Of a stretch of DNA of 44,195 nucleotides, positions 1-16,509 are shown one piece after another. How positions within the stretch are numbered: the first letter of the stretch is position 1; each line of letters begins with the position of its first letter. The notes beneath the pieces were generated by a model. The model did not search any database. It was not told where the DNA came from and worked only from the letters and a program-made list of their open reading frames with translations. The stretch spans positions 1 through 44,195 of the forward strand of contig CANFJF010000027.1 in the NCBI GenBank assembly GCA_947447355.1, given 5' to 3'. Source of the DNA: Comamonadaceae bacterium. GTDB lineage: Bacteria > Pseudomonadota > Gammaproteobacteria > Burkholderiales > Burkholderiaceae_C. A program made the position numbers and the translations under genes.

Positions 1-255
1 GTCTTGTCCAAGGACGAGGGCGGCCGCCACACCCCTTTCTTCAACAACTACCGCCCCCAGTTTTACTTCCGTACAACGGACGTGACGGGTGCGATCGAGT
101 TGCCTGAAGGCAAGGAAATGGTCATGCCAGGCGACAACGTGTCGATCACTGTCAAGTTGATCAACCCGATCGCCATGGAAGAAGGTCTGCGTTTCGCCAT
201 TCGTGAAGGCGGTCGTACCGTCGGCGCCGGTGTCGTGGCCAAGATCCTCGCTTAA
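1..255 (+). CDS. tuf: Elongation factor Tu, C-terminal part (partial)
   Basis: This is the last 84 codons of EF-Tu, the GTPase that delivers aminoacyl-tRNA to the ribosome. The visible part is domain 3. It includes the family-typical stretches [20 protein letters not shown] and [20 protein letters not shown], and ends in the conserved [13 protein letters not shown] before a TAA stop. The reading frame is open to the left edge, so the start and the GTPase domain lie outside the window. It is followed 17 bases later by tRNA-Trp and then secE and nusG, the usual proteobacterial order, so read-through from tuf into the tRNA is likely. Identity is certain; whether it is tufA or tufB cannot be stated. 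Confidence 0.98.
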   Translation, partial: VLSKDEGGRHTPFFNNYRPQFYFRTTDVTGAIELPEGKEMVMPGDNVSITVKLINPIAMEEGLRFAIREGGRTVGAGVVAKILA

Positions 256-272
256 GAATTGGAAGATTTCGT

Positions 273-348
273 AGGGGTATAGCTCAATTGGCAGAGCGTC
301 GGTCTCCAAAACCGAAGGTTGTAGGTTCGATTCCTACTGCCCCTGCCA
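273..348 (+). tRNA. trpT: tRNA-Trp (anticodon CCA)
   Basis: A 76-nt cloverleaf can be drawn by hand. The acceptor stem AGGGGUA pairs with UGCCCCU. The anticodon stem at 299–303/311–315 holds a 7-base loop with anticodon CCA at 306–308. The T-arm carries the loop TTCGATT, and the 3' CCA (346–348) is encoded. It lies between tuf and secE, the classical position of trpT in proteobacteria, and is probably cotranscribed with tuf. Confidence 0.97.
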
Positions 349-355
349 CCTGACA

Positions 356-436
356 GGCCCGGCCCAGCCGGGCTCGACGGTGATGTGAGAAGAATAAAAA
401 CAAGCCTGCCGGAGGTCTCAGATCTCGGGTGGGCTT
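356..436 (+). promoter_or_regulatory. Structured spacer between tRNA-Trp and secE
   Basis: Two hairpins are visible. The first has a perfect 7-bp stem, GCCCGGC (357–363) with GCCGGGC (367–373), and a 3-base loop. The second is a longer imperfect stem at about 402–436, pairing AAGCC/CC/GAG with CTC/GG/GGCTT. Neither has a T-run, so they are not intrinsic terminators. They may be RNA-processing or attenuation structures separating the tRNA from secE–nusG. No promoter was recognised with confidence. Confidence 0.4.
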
Positions 437-482
437 AAGTGTCTGAAAAGACGCAAGTGACTAAACAGGAAATTCGGCAATC

Positions 483-866
483 ATGGCTTCTACTCAAGTT
501 GAAACCGTCAGCACCGCTGCCGACAAAGCCAAGCTGGTGCTCGCCGCGGCGTTGGTCGTTGGAGCGTTGGTCGGCTTTTACCTGATGGCCAGTCAAGGTC
601 CGATCATTCAATGGGTGGTACTCATTGTCGGTTTGGCTGCTGCGGTCATTGCCTTTGGAATTTCGGAGCCGGGTAAGCAGTTGGTCGCCTTTGGTCGCGA
701 TGCTTGGCGCGAAGTGAAAAAAGTGGTGTGGCCTACCCGTAAAGAGGCTGTTCAGATGACGGCTTATGTGTTTGCCTTCGTCGTGGTGATGGCCTTGTTT
801 TTGTGGCTCACTGACAAAACACTCGAATGGGTGTTTTATGACCTGATACTTGGGTGGAAAAAATAA
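483..866 (+). CDS. secE: Preprotein translocase subunit SecE
   Basis: SecE is the small essential clamp subunit of the SecYEG channel in the inner membrane. The 127-residue protein has the three-helix architecture of beta/gammaproteobacteria: hydrophobic segments at about 17–36, 42–62 and 96–115. The conserved amphipathic region before the last helix reads [17 protein letters not shown], the SecE signature. It begins with ATG after an AGGA motif. Its TAA stop overlaps the nusG ATG by one base (TAATG), so secE and nusG are almost surely translated from one mRNA. Length and context are normal. Confidence 0.97.
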   Translation: MASTQVETVSTAADKAKLVLAAALVVGALVGFYLMASQGPIIQWVVLIVGLAAAVIAFGISEPGKQLVAFGRDAWREVKKVVWPTRKEAVQMTAYVFAFVVVMALFLWLTDKTLEWVFYDLILGWKK

Positions 867-1459
867 TGAGCGACATCAACACTGAAGTAGCTGGCGAACC
901 CGCCGCAGAATCTTTCCTGCCTGCGCCTGGAATGCAGTGGTACGTCGTGCATGCTTATTCCGGCATGGAAAAAGCGGTTGAGCGCAATATTGTTGAGCGC
1001 ATCAATCGCGCTGGCATGGAGTCCAAGTTTGGTCGTTTCTTGGTGCCCACTGAAGAAGTGGTTGAGATCAAGAATGGACAGAAAAAAACCACTGAGCGTC
1101 GTTTCTTTCCGGGCTATGTGCTGGTTGAGATGGTCATGGATGATGAATCTTGGCACTTGGTCAAGCACACCAACAAGGTCACTGGCTTTGTGGGCGGCGC
1201 TAAAAACCGACCTGCACCGATCTCTGACGAAGACGTTCGCAAGATTGTTGAGCAGATGCAAGTGGGCACTGAGAAGCCGCGCCACAAAGTTGAGTTTGAA
1301 AACGGCGAGTATGTTCGCGTCAAAGACGGACCATTCACTGACTTCAATGGCACGGTCGAAGAAGTTAACTACGATAAAAACCGGGTTCGCGTGTCAGTCA
1401 CGATTTTCGGTCGCGCCACACCGGTTGAGCTTGAGTTCAGCCAGATTGAGAAAACCTAA
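866..1459 (+). CDS. nusG: Transcription termination/antitermination protein NusG
   Basis: NusG binds the RNA polymerase clamp, suppresses pausing and links polymerase to Rho or the ribosome. The 197-residue product has an N-terminal NGN domain (about 23–130) starting with [19 protein letters not shown] and containing [19 protein letters not shown]-terminal KOW domain follows (about 140–195) with [19 protein letters not shown]. The ATG at 866 was preferred to an in-frame GTG at 854, because it gives the usual MSD-type N-terminus and a one-base overlap with the secE stop. The gene lies in the secE–nusG pair upstream of rplK, as in most proteobacteria. Confidence 0.97.
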   Translation: MSDINTEVAGEPAAESFLPAPGMQWYVVHAYSGMEKAVERNIVERINRAGMESKFGRFLVPTEEVVEIKNGQKKTTERRFFPGYVLVEMVMDDESWHLVKHTNKVTGFVGGAKNRPAPISDEDVRKIVEQMQVGTEKPRHKVEFENGEYVRVKDGPFTDFNGTVEEVNYDKNRVRVSVTIFGRATPVELEFSQIEKT

Positions 1460-1639
1460 GAGATTCTGGGACGGACCAAAGCAGACGTAAATGATTGTGT
1501 TGTGAGGTCCCCAACTGATTAAATGAATTCTGTGCCTTGCAACTCGGCACAGTCGGTTCGTCAGAACTGTTTTTGAGTTGTGTAACCCCCGGGGAGCCAG
1601 TGCCTAGCGTTCTGGTGTTTGACCCGCAAGGAGAAAAGT
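1460..1639 (+). promoter_or_regulatory. Leader region upstream of rplK
   Basis: This 180-bp gap separates secE–nusG from the ribosomal protein genes and probably holds the promoter and leader of the L11 operon. A hairpin, TGTGCC (1531–1536) with GGCACA (1546–1551), is visible, as is an AAGGAG ribosome binding site at 1629–1634. No confident -35/-10 pair was recognised. In enterobacteria L1 represses translation of its own operon from the rplK leader; whether this leader does so cannot be told by eye. Confidence 0.4.
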
Positions 1640-2074
1640 ATGGCGAAAAAAATCGTCGGCTTCGTCAAGCTGCAAGTACCAGCTGGTAAAGCCAATCCAT
1701 CACCACCGATCGGTCCAGCATTGGGTCAACGTGGTTTGAACATCATGGAATTCTGCAAGGCATTCAATGCGCAGACCCAAGGTGTTGAGCCAGGTCTGCC
1801 ACTGCCTGTTGTTATCACGGCTTACGCCGACAAGAGCTTCACCTTCATCATCAAGACGCCTCCGGCCGTCACGCTGATCAAGAAAGCCATCAAGCTCGAC
1901 AAAGGTTCGTCGACACCGCACACCGTCAAGGTCGGCAAGATCACCCGCGCTCAGCTGGAAGATATCGCCAAAGCCAAGATGAAAGACTTGACCGCCGCCG
2001 ATCTGGACGCTGCCGTTCGCACGATCGCTGGTTCTGCCCGTTCCATGGGCGTCACTGTGGAAGGTGTTGTATGA
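1640..2074 (+). CDS. rplK: 50S ribosomal protein L11
   Basis: L11 forms the GTPase-associated centre of the large subunit, with 23S rRNA and the L10–L7/L12 stalk. The 144-residue protein starts [20 protein letters not shown], with the proline-rich [13 protein letters not shown] motif of the N-terminal domain. It ends with the RNA-binding domain carrying the conserved [14 protein letters not shown]. The ATG at 1640 sits 6 bases after a perfect AAGGAG. An upstream in-frame start at 1619 would add seven residues not usual for the family and was rejected. The stop overlaps rplA in an ATGA junction, indicating translational coupling. Confidence 0.98.
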   Translation: MAKKIVGFVKLQVPAGKANPSPPIGPALGQRGLNIMEFCKAFNAQTQGVEPGLPLPVVITAYADKSFTFIIKTPPAVTLIKKAIKLDKGSSTPHTVKVGKITRAQLEDIAKAKMKDLTAADLDAAVRTIAGSARSMGVTVEGVV

Positions 2075-2766
2075 GCAAGTTGAGCAAGCGCCAAAAAGCC
2101 CTCGTGGGCAAGATTGACAGCAACAAGTTGTACCCTTTGACTGACGCTATCGTCATCGTCAAAGAGCACGCGATTGCTAAATTTGACGAATCCATCGACG
2201 TGGCTGTTCAGCTCGGCGTGGACTCGAAGAAATCCGACCAAGTCGTGCGTGGCGCTGTTGTGCTGCCAAACGGCACTGGTAAAACCGCCCGTGTGGCTGT
2301 GTTCGCCCAAGGCGCCAAGGCTGATGAAGCCCGCGCTGCTGGTGCTGACATCGTCGGCATGGACGACCTCGCCGCTGAAATCAAAGCCGGCAAGATGGAT
2401 TTTGACGTCGTCATCGCATCGCCAGACGCTATGCGTGTTGTCGGTACCTTGGGTCAGATCCTCGGCCCACGCGGCCTGATGCCTAACCCGAAAGTCGGTA
2501 CCGTCACCCCTGACGTCGCCACTGCTGTGCGCAATGCCAAAGCGGGTCAAGTCCAGTTTCGCGTTGACAAAGCCGGTATCGTGCACGGCACGATCGGTCG
2601 TCGCTCGTTCGACAACGACAAGCTGCAAGGCAACTTGGCTGCATTGGTTGAAGCTTTGGTCAAGGCCAAGCCAGCCACCAGCAAAGGTGTTTACCTGCGC
2701 AAAATCGCCGTGTCGTCAACGATGGGTGTGGGCGTTCGCGTCGATACGCAAAGCATCGCTGCGTAA
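2071..2766 (+). CDS. rplA: 50S ribosomal protein L1
   Basis: L1 forms the mobile stalk that helps release deacylated tRNA from the E site, and in many bacteria represses its own operon. The 231-residue length is normal. The signature [21 protein letters not shown] lies near residues 125–145, and the C-terminal [19 protein letters not shown] is typical. It overlaps rplK by four bases (ATGA), so its translation depends on rplK. A 269-bp gap then separates it from rplJ. Confidence 0.98.
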   Translation: MSKLSKRQKALVGKIDSNKLYPLTDAIVIVKEHAIAKFDESIDVAVQLGVDSKKSDQVVRGAVVLPNGTGKTARVAVFAQGAKADEARAAGADIVGMDDLAAEIKAGKMDFDVVIASPDAMRVVGTLGQILGPRGLMPNPKVGTVTPDVATAVRNAKAGQVQFRVDKAGIVHGTIGRRSFDNDKLQGNLAALVEALVKAKPATSKGVYLRKIAVSSTMGVGVRVDTQSIAA

Positions 2767-3035
2767 TTGAAAGAAATTTAGGTGGCGCTGTGAAAGGCGC
2801 TGCCCAATGTGGTGGGCTGCCGGGTCAAACCGGCAGGTCATCCAAGACCGTTGGTGTGCTGATCCAGATTGAAAAATCCAGACCGGTACTTAATCGAAAG
2901 ACAGCCAACGCAGATGGCGTACCCGCTGCTTGAATGGTTTTGTAAGAAATCTGAAAACAGTTGGTCGCTGAACATGAGCGTGTTGAAGGTCAGGGTGTAA
3001 ATCTCGGCTGACAACACATTTTTAAGGAGTAGACC
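2767..3035 (+). promoter_or_regulatory. rplJ leader, probable L10-type autoregulatory region
   Basis: This 269-bp non-coding stretch sits where bacteria usually carry the rplJL promoter and the mRNA site bound by the L10–L7/L12 complex. A hairpin with a perfect 7-bp stem, CTGCCGG (2817–2823) and CCGGCAG (2830–2836), is visible near its start. The region ends in a ribosome binding site AAGGAG (3024–3029) before a TTG start. The autoregulatory role is inferred from position and known biology. The L10 kink-turn target was not verified. Confidence 0.45.
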
Positions 3036-3569
3036 TTGAGTCTCAACCGCAGTGAGAAACAAGCCGTCATCGATGAGGTGACTGGCCTCGCAGCTAAAGC
3101 TCAAACGCTCGTGATAGCGGAATACCGTGGTATCACGGTCGCTGACATGACCCGTCTGCGCAGCCAAGCCCGCGAAAAAGGCGTGACCCTGAGCGTGTTG
3201 AAAAACACCCTGGCTCGCCGTGCCGTGGCAGGTAGCGCATTCGAAGTCCTGGCCGACCAGATGTCCGGACCGTTGATCTACGGCTTTTCCGTCGATGCAG
3301 TAGCCGCCGCCAAAGTGGTGGCTGACTTCGCGAAAACCAACGACAAGTTGGTCATTCGTGCGGGTGCCTTCGGTGGAAAAATGTTGGATGTCAACAGCGT
3401 CAAGCAATTGGCCAATATCCCTTCGAAAGAAGTGTTGCTGGCTCAAGTGTGTGGCTTGCTGATGTCGCCAATGTCGCGTACAGCCGTTGTGCTGGGCGCA
3501 CTGGCAGCGAAAAAAGGCGAAGCCTCGGCACCACCTGCCGCACCAGCTGAAGAAGCTGTCGCAGCGTAA
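3036..3569 (+). CDS. rplJ: 50S ribosomal protein L10
   Basis: L10 anchors the L7/L12 dimers to the ribosomal stalk. The 177-residue protein shows the family N-terminus [15 protein letters not shown], then [21 protein letters not shown] and [10 protein letters not shown], with an Ala/Pro-rich C-terminus. The start is a TTG at 3036, chosen because AAGGAG lies 6 bases upstream and the frame matches the family N-terminus. A weak start codon fits a tightly autoregulated gene. rplL follows after 71 bases in the same transcription unit. Confidence 0.96.
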   Translation: MSLNRSEKQAVIDEVTGLAAKAQTLVIAEYRGITVADMTRLRSQAREKGVTLSVLKNTLARRAVAGSAFEVLADQMSGPLIYGFSVDAVAAAKVVADFAKTNDKLVIRAGAFGGKMLDVNSVKQLANIPSKEVLLAQVCGLLMSPMSRTAVVLGALAAKKGEASAPPAAPAEEAVAA

Positions 3570-3640
3570 CCATGAGCCCCTGGCGGAACAGATCAAAAGA
3601 CCTGCCGCCAACTGTTTAAGAACTTTTTAGGAAAATCAAA

Positions 3641-4015
3641 ATGGCATTCGATAAAGACGCATTTTTGACCGCGCTGGATAGCATGACGGTCCTCGAACTC
3701 AACGAATTGGTGAAAGCCATCGAAGAGAAATTTGGCGTCAGCGCTGCAGCCATGTCTGCACCTGCTGCTGGCGGCGGCGGCGCTGCTGCAGTGGCTGAAG
3801 AGCAGACTGAGTTCAACGTCATGTTGCTCGAAGTCGGCGCTAACAAAGTGTCCGTCATCAAAGCTGTGCGCGAAATCACCGGTCTTGGCTTGAAAGAAGC
3901 CAAGGACGTGGTTGACGGCGCTCCAAAAGCAGTCAAGGAAGGCGCCTCTAAGGCCGACGCCGAAGCTGCTAAGAAGAAGCTTGAAGAAGCTGGCGCGAAA
4001 GTCGAACTCAAGTAA
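3641..4015 (+). CDS. rplL: 50S ribosomal protein L7/L12
   Basis: L7/L12 is the multi-copy stalk protein that recruits translation GTPases. The 124-residue product has the N-terminal dimerisation domain ([20 protein letters not shown]), an Ala/Gly-rich hinge at about 43–53, and the C-terminal factor-binding domain with [20 protein letters not shown] and LVDGAPK-like [12 protein letters not shown]. Length and composition are normal. It is followed by a strong hairpin and then rpoB. Confidence 0.98.
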   Translation: MAFDKDAFLTALDSMTVLELNELVKAIEEKFGVSAAAMSAPAAGGGGAAAVAEEQTEFNVMLLEVGANKVSVIKAVREITGLGLKEAKDVVDGAPKAVKEGASKADAEAAKKKLEEAGAKVELK

Positions 4016-4028
4016 TCCTTGTGTTTGG

Positions 4029-4064
4029 AAAGGCTGGAAGTCCGGTTTCGGGCTTCCAGCCTTT
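4029..4064 (+). promoter_or_regulatory. Strong hairpin in the rplL–rpoB gap
   Basis: A 15-bp stem (4029–4043 with 4050–4064, one G·U pair) and a 6-base loop follow the rplL stop by 13 bases. There is no T-run after it, so it is unlikely to be a simple intrinsic terminator. In E. coli this gap holds an attenuator and an RNase III site that lower rpoBC expression relative to rplJL; this hairpin is a good candidate for the same job. The remaining 250 bp up to rpoB show no gene. Confidence 0.55.
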
Positions 4065-4314
4065 CGTGCTTGAGCAGGCACACTAAAAACACCGCAAAGA
4101 AGATTGAAAAGCAGTCTTTTTTGCAGTGTTTTCTGACCCCGACTGCAGAAAACGCCTTGGTTCGGATGACGTGCAATGCGTCATCGTCCGCCATGGTTGG
4201 TAGTGGCCAACCACCAAGTCTGATTGATTACGCGGTGTAGTTAATCAAGACAGTCGCCAGAGCCAATCCAACCAGTTTTTAAACTCGTTCGTGTCCCTTT
4301 CAAGCGGAGAACTC

Positions 4315-8427
<4,113 letters not shown>

Positions 8428-8454
8428 TTCAACAGGAAAGAAAAGGTTCACACC

Positions 8455-12675
<4,221 letters not shown>

Positions 12676-12720
12676 GCCAGTCTTGATCCCGCCCTGAGCT
12701 GAATCCCCCGTAAGGGGCCG

Positions 12721-12757
12721 AGCCCCACACCCGTCACAAGGTGTGGGGCTTTTTTTT
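12721..12757 (+). terminator. Intrinsic terminator after rpoC
   Basis: A perfect 11-bp stem AGCCCCACACC (12721–12731) / GGTGTGGGGCT (12740–12750) with loop CGTCACAA is followed by eight T residues. It closes the ribosomal protein/polymerase transcription unit. Its loop resembles those of two terminators near 41300 and 41490. Confidence 0.95.
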
Positions 12758-12821
12758 ATCGGTGGCGCCCGCGTTTGTCAGCTAAAGTGACGATCTCAGC
12801 CATGAACAACAAAATCAAATC

Positions 12822-13388
12822 ATGAGTACAAAGTCCATCGTGCTGTTAGCGCTGTTGGCGCTGACTGTTTTTTGGGCAGTGGGCGGTTATAACCGCCTGA
12901 TACGGTTGAAAACCGCCATCGGCGATGCTTTCAGTGCTGTTGATTTTCAATTCAAGGATCGCCATGACTTGCTGCTCAAACTTGCCGATGCGGCAACTGA
13001 ATATCTGCAATATGACCCTGTCACGCTCAGTGAGCTGAGGCAAGCGAGAAGCGAATCAAGCACGGCGCAAGATGCCGTCCGCGCGCGACCTAGCCATGCC
13101 AGATTCGTACAGGCCCTGATGAAAGCCGAGCAAAATCTGGATAGCAAGCTTGTCAACCTGTGGGCCGCAGGAGCCGGCAATTCAGCGATGTTGGCTGACC
13201 CGAAGATTCTTGAGCTCGCGCAGCAACTCAGCGGTATACAAAGCAAGTTGGCTTTCGGGTGTCAGGCATTCAATATCAACGTGAGTCATTTCAACGCCGC
13301 ACAACGGCAGTTCCCGACGCTCCTGATTGCAAGACTCTTCGGTTTTACAGCGGCGGCCGACTTGGCGATCGGGCAGGACAGTGCCTAG
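12822..13388 (+). CDS. LemA-family protein, divergent
   Basis: A 188-residue protein with one N-terminal membrane segment (about 5–22), followed by the LemA pattern: GGYNRLIRLKTAIGDAFSAV, a DFQFKDRHDLLLKLADA segment matching the usual 'QLKRRHDLIPNLV', and later FNINVSHFNAAQRQFPTLLI matching the 'YN..V..YN...FP' end of the family. Many otherwise conserved residues differ, so it is a diverged member. LemA proteins are membrane-anchored helical-bundle proteins of uncertain function. It stands alone between the rpoC terminator and the cytochrome gene. The start ATG fits the membrane segment, but no strong ribosome binding site is visible. Confidence 0.75.
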   Translation: MSTKSIVLLALLALTVFWAVGGYNRLIRLKTAIGDAFSAVDFQFKDRHDLLLKLADAATEYLQYDPVTLSELRQARSESSTAQDAVRARPSHARFVQALMKAEQNLDSKLVNLWAAGAGNSAMLADPKILELAQQLSGIQSKLAFGCQAFNINVSHFNAAQRQFPTLLIARLFGFTAAADLAIGQDSA

Positions 13389-13462
13389 GTATTTATGATG
13401 CAGTGTGATGTACTAAGTGATACAAACAGAAGATTTTGATCAATGCATAAAGGAGCGACCGG

Positions 13463-13798
13463 ATGAAAACAAATAAATTGGCCAGGGCCATGAGCTTGGC
13501 CGCGTGCTTGTGGATGTCGGCGGGCCTCATACAAGCGCAAGCGCCCACGACACAGCAAATGCTCTACGTCAAAAGCCTGGCGGCGACCTGTGCCAACTGC
13601 CACGGCACGGACGGCAAAGCGGTTGAAGGCTCGCAAGTGGTCTCGCTGGCAGGGCTCGACAAAAATTACCTGGTCACGCAGATGCAAGCCTTCAAGGCCG
13701 GCACTCGCCCAGCCACTGTCATGCACCAGATCAGCAAAGGCTATAGCGACGCGCAGATCGACACTGTCGCCACTTATTTCGCCGCGCAGAAAAAGTAA
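13463..13798 (+). CDS. Small periplasmic c-type cytochrome (FccA/SoxE-like)
   Basis: A 111-residue secreted monohaem class I cytochrome. A signal peptide covers about residues 1–26 (ending LIQAQA). The haem motif is CANCH at 43–47. The likely distal methionine is in TRPATVMHQISKGYSD (Met87), a pattern typical of the cytochrome subunits of flavocytochrome c sulfide dehydrogenases. An AGGAG-like site precedes the ATG. The flavoprotein gene starts 10 bases after the stop, so the two products very probably form one complex, with the flavoprotein passing electrons to this haem. Confidence 0.85.
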   Translation: MKTNKLARAMSLAACLWMSAGLIQAQAPTTQQMLYVKSLAATCANCHGTDGKAVEGSQVVSLAGLDKNYLVTQMQAFKAGTRPATVMHQISKGYSDAQIDTVATYFAAQKK

Positions 13799-13807
13799 AG
13801 GCGGACC

Positions 13808-15103
13808 ATGACTTCGACCTCATCCCCACTGCAACGCCGCAGACTCCTGCAATCCACTGCCGCACTCGGTCTGCTGAGCTTAGTGGGCTGCGCAACCAGT
13901 TCTATCCCGGCACGCGCCAAAGTGGTCGTCATTGGCGGCGGCTACGGCGGCGCCACCGCAGCCAAATACGTGCGCATGTTCTCAGACTACAAGATTGACG
14001 TGGTGCTGATCGAGCCACAAGACGCATTCATGTCTTGCCCAATTTCAAACCTCGTGCTGAGTGGCGGCAAGCAGCTCGCGGACATCACCATGCCCTACAC
14101 CGCGCTCAGTCGTCGGCACGGCATCACCGTGGTTAAAGACATGGCCAGCGCCATTGACACCCGGCTCAAAACTGTCACTTTGGCGGGCGGTGCGACGATC
14201 GCTTACGACAAGTTGGTGGTGTCCCCCGGTGTTGAGCTGATGCTGGACAGCATTGAGGGCCTCAAAGCCGCACAGGCATCCGGACAAATTTTGCAAGCCT
14301 GGAAAGCCGGCGCTGAAACGGTGGCTTTGCGCCGGCAACTCGAAGCCATGCCCGATGGTGGCGTCTTTGCGATTGCCATTCCTGAGGCGCCTTACCGCTG
14401 CCCACCCGGCCCTTACGAGCGGGCATCGGTGGTGGCCGGCTACTTCAAAGCGTTCAAGCCGCGCAGCAAGGTGTTGATTCTTGACGCCAACCCCGACGTC
14501 ACCTCCAAAGGTGCGCTGTTCAAAAAAGTGTGGGCTGAGCAATACAAAGGCATGGTCGAGTACCGCAGTCAGCACAAAACAGTGGCGGTTGACGCCAAGG
14601 ACGGTGTCATCAAGTTCGAGATTCAAGACGATGTCAAAGCGCAGGTGCTGAACGTCTTGCCACCCATGCGCGCCGGTGCCATTGCCGTGCAGGCCGGGTT
14701 GAACAACCAGGGCAACAACCGCTGGTGCGGCGTTAACTTCCTCAACTTTGAATCGCTGGTCGCCAAAGACGTTCACGTGCTTGGCGACTCGATCCAAATC
14801 GCCCCGGTCATGCCCAAGAGCGGTCACATGGCCAACAGCCACGGCAAAGTAGCGGCGGCCGCCATCGTGGCGGAGTTGTCGGGGTGGGACATCAATCCCG
14901 CGCCGATGCTTACCAACACCTGCTACAGCTTTGTCGACAACAAAAATGTCGTCCATGTGGCCAGCGTGCATGAATACGTTGCCGCTGAAAAAACCTTCAA
15001 GGTTGTGGCTGGGTCTGGCGGACTGAGTCCGGCACCGAATGAGCTCGAGGGCACCTACGCGCTCAATTGGGCCAGCAACATCTGGGCAGATACACTGCTC
15101 TGA
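13808..15103 (+). CDS. Flavocytochrome c sulfide dehydrogenase-like flavoprotein (FccB/SoxF-like)
   Basis: A 431-residue FAD protein of the sulfide:quinone reductase/flavocytochrome c family. A twin-arginine signal is visible (RRRLLQSTAALGLL). It ends in LVGC, so the exported protein may also be lipid-anchored. The FAD-binding Rossmann motif is VVIGGGYGGATAAKY (about 40–53). The residues usually forming the redox-active cysteines of FccB appear in APYRCPPGPYERAS and in TNTCYSFV, and the C-terminal FCSD domain carries NNRWCGVNFLNFES. Together with the upstream cytochrome this predicts periplasmic oxidation of sulfide to sulfur/polysulfide. The substrate is inferred from the family, not proven. 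A terminator follows at once. Confidence 0.85.
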   Translation: MTSTSSPLQRRRLLQSTAALGLLSLVGCATSSIPARAKVVVIGGGYGGATAAKYVRMFSDYKIDVVLIEPQDAFMSCPISNLVLSGGKQLADITMPYTALSRRHGITVVKDMASAIDTRLKTVTLAGGATIAYDKLVVSPGVELMLDSIEGLKAAQASGQILQAWKAGAETVALRRQLEAMPDGGVFAIAIPEAPYRCPPGPYERASVVAGYFKAFKPRSKVLILDANPDVTSKGALFKKVWAEQYKGMVEYRSQHKTVAVDAKDGVIKFEIQDDVKAQVLNVLPPMRAGAIAVQAGLNNQGNNRWCGVNFLNFESLVAKDVHVLGDSIQIAPVMPKSGHMANSHGKVAAAAIVAELSGWDINPAPMLTNTCYSFVDNKNVVHVASVHEYVAAEKTFKVVAGSGGLSPAPNELEGTYALNWASNIWADTLL

Positions 15104-15106
15104 ACG

Positions 15107-15130
15107 GCGGGGCTCAAGCCCGCTTTTTTT
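15107..15130 (+). terminator. Intrinsic terminator after the flavoprotein gene
   Basis: Stem GCGGG (15107–15111) / CCCGC (15119–15123) with a 7-base loop, followed by seven T residues. It starts 4 bases after the stop codon and separates the sulfide-oxidation pair from rsmB. Confidence 0.8.
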
Positions 15131-15174
15131 ATTCCTGTGGCCACGGCTTGGCCGTGCTGCCTGCCTGAGCCCTT

Positions 15175-16509
15175 ATGCAAGATACACAAGACCAAACACC
15201 CCTGTGGCAACAGTTACAAGGGGCCGCAGCGCTGCTGCTCGCCGTGCGGGACGGCCGCTCTATGACCGCCGAACTCGAACGCGTGCCACCGCACCTGCGT
15301 CCCGGTGTACAAGCGTTGGGCTTTCATGCGCTGCGCTGGCTCGGTCGGGCTGAAGCCCTGCGCCAGCAATTGGCCAGCCGGCCGCCGCCGCCCGAAGCCG
15401 ACGCGCTGCTGTGTGTCACGCTGGCACTGGCGTCTGAGGTCGACGACTCGCTGTACACCGAATACACGCTGGTTGACCAAGCGGTCGAAGCCGCCAAACA
15501 CAGTGAGGAAACCAGACATCAGGCCAGCTTCATCAACGGCTGCCTGCGCCGGTTTTTGCGCGAACGAGACGCCATGCTGGCCATTTGCGAACGCAAGCCG
15601 CAAGCCGTTTGGAACCATCCGCAGTGGTGGGTTGACCGCGTCCGCAAAGACCACCCGGACGCTTGGCAATCCATTTTGTTGGCTAACAACAGCCGCGCAC
15701 CCCTGACGCTGCGCGTCAACACGCGCCTGACCACGCAAGCCGGCTACCTGCAAACGCTGCAGGACAACGGCATTGACGCAGCACCCGTCGGTGCATACGG
15801 CATTATTTTGGACACGCCACGGGCGGTGACTCGTTTGCCTGGCTACGCAGAAGGTCACTTCTCCGTGCAAGACGCGGGCGCACAACTCGCTGCCCCATTG
15901 CTGCTTGAGGGGCTCGAAGTTGCCGACAGTCAGCCGCGTTTGCGCCTGCTCGATGCCTGCGCAGCACCTGGCGGCAAAACTGCCCATTTGTTGGAGCTGG
16001 CGGATGCCGACGTCATCGCGCTTGATATTGATGCCGACCGTTGCACCCGCGTACAAAAGAATTTAGACCGTTTGCAGCTGCAGGCGCAGATCACGGTCGC
16101 CGACGCTGGCCGGCCCGATGGTTGGTGGGACGGCCAGTTATTTGACGGTATCTTGCTCGACGCACCCTGTACCGCCTCGGGCATCGTCCGGCGCCATCCT
16201 GACGTCCGCTGGCTCAGACGCCCGACCGATATTGCACAACTGGCCGCGCAACAGGCACGTCTGTTGGAAGCGCTGTGGCCGCTGTTGCGTGTGGGGGGGC
16301 GTTTGCTCTACTGCACCTGTTCAGTTTTCAGGGCCGAAGGCGAGCAACAGATCCAAACGTTTCTTATGCACCACACTGATGCGCTATTAAGGCCGTCGCC
16401 AGGACATTTGCTGCCTCAAATCAGGGCTGCGGGTCCAGTATTCCCGGACAATTTACTTCGTGAGTACGATGGTTTTTATTACGCAGTTCTGGAAAAGCGC
16501 GCCGCCTGA
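15175..16509 (+). CDS. rsmB: 16S rRNA m5C967 methyltransferase RsmB
   Basis: RsmB methylates C967 of 16S rRNA using SAM. The 444-residue protein has an N-terminal NusB-like RNA-binding domain (about 1–140) and a C-terminal Rossmann methyltransferase domain. Motif I reads LLDACAAPGGKTAHLLELA. Motif IV, LLDAPCTASGIVRRHPDV, contains Cys332. Motif VI, LLYCTCSVFRAEGEQQ, contains the catalytic-type Cys382. The SAM-binding acidic residue is in VIALDIDADR. Its end overlaps the next gene by about 41 bases, starting an apparent four-gene operon. Length and motifs match the E. coli enzyme closely. Confidence 0.96.
   Translation: MQDTQDQTPLWQQLQGAAALLLAVRDGRSMTAELERVPPHLRPGVQALGFHALRWLGRAEALRQQLASRPPPPEADALLCVTLALASEVDDSLYTEYTLVDQAVEAAKHSEETRHQASFINGCLRRFLRERDAMLAICERKPQAVWNHPQWWVDRVRKDHPDAWQSILLANNSRAPLTLRVNTRLTTQAGYLQTLQDNGIDAAPVGAYGIILDTPRAVTRLPGYAEGHFSVQDAGAQLAAPLLLEGLEVADSQPRLRLLDACAAPGGKTAHLLELADADVIALDIDADRCTRVQKNLDRLQLQAQITVADAGRPDGWWDGQLFDGILLDAPCTASGIVRRHPDVRWLRRPTDIAQLAAQQARLLEALWPLLRVGGRLLYCTCSVFRAEGEQQIQTFLMHHTDALLRPSPGHLLPQIRAAGPVFPDNLLREYDGFYYAVLEKRAA

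Noticed and set aside
836..1285. Long open frames opposite nusG, rplA, rpoB and rpoC (for example 836–1285, 4879–6144, 10420–12285 on the minus strand)
   Set aside because: They lie wholly within strongly supported genes on the other strand and encode low-complexity, His/Arg/Gln-rich products with no family character. They are shadows caused by codon bias.
12822..13388. Reading the LemA-like gene as a pseudogene
   Set aside because: Despite divergence the frame is intact over the whole family length, with membrane segment and end motifs present.
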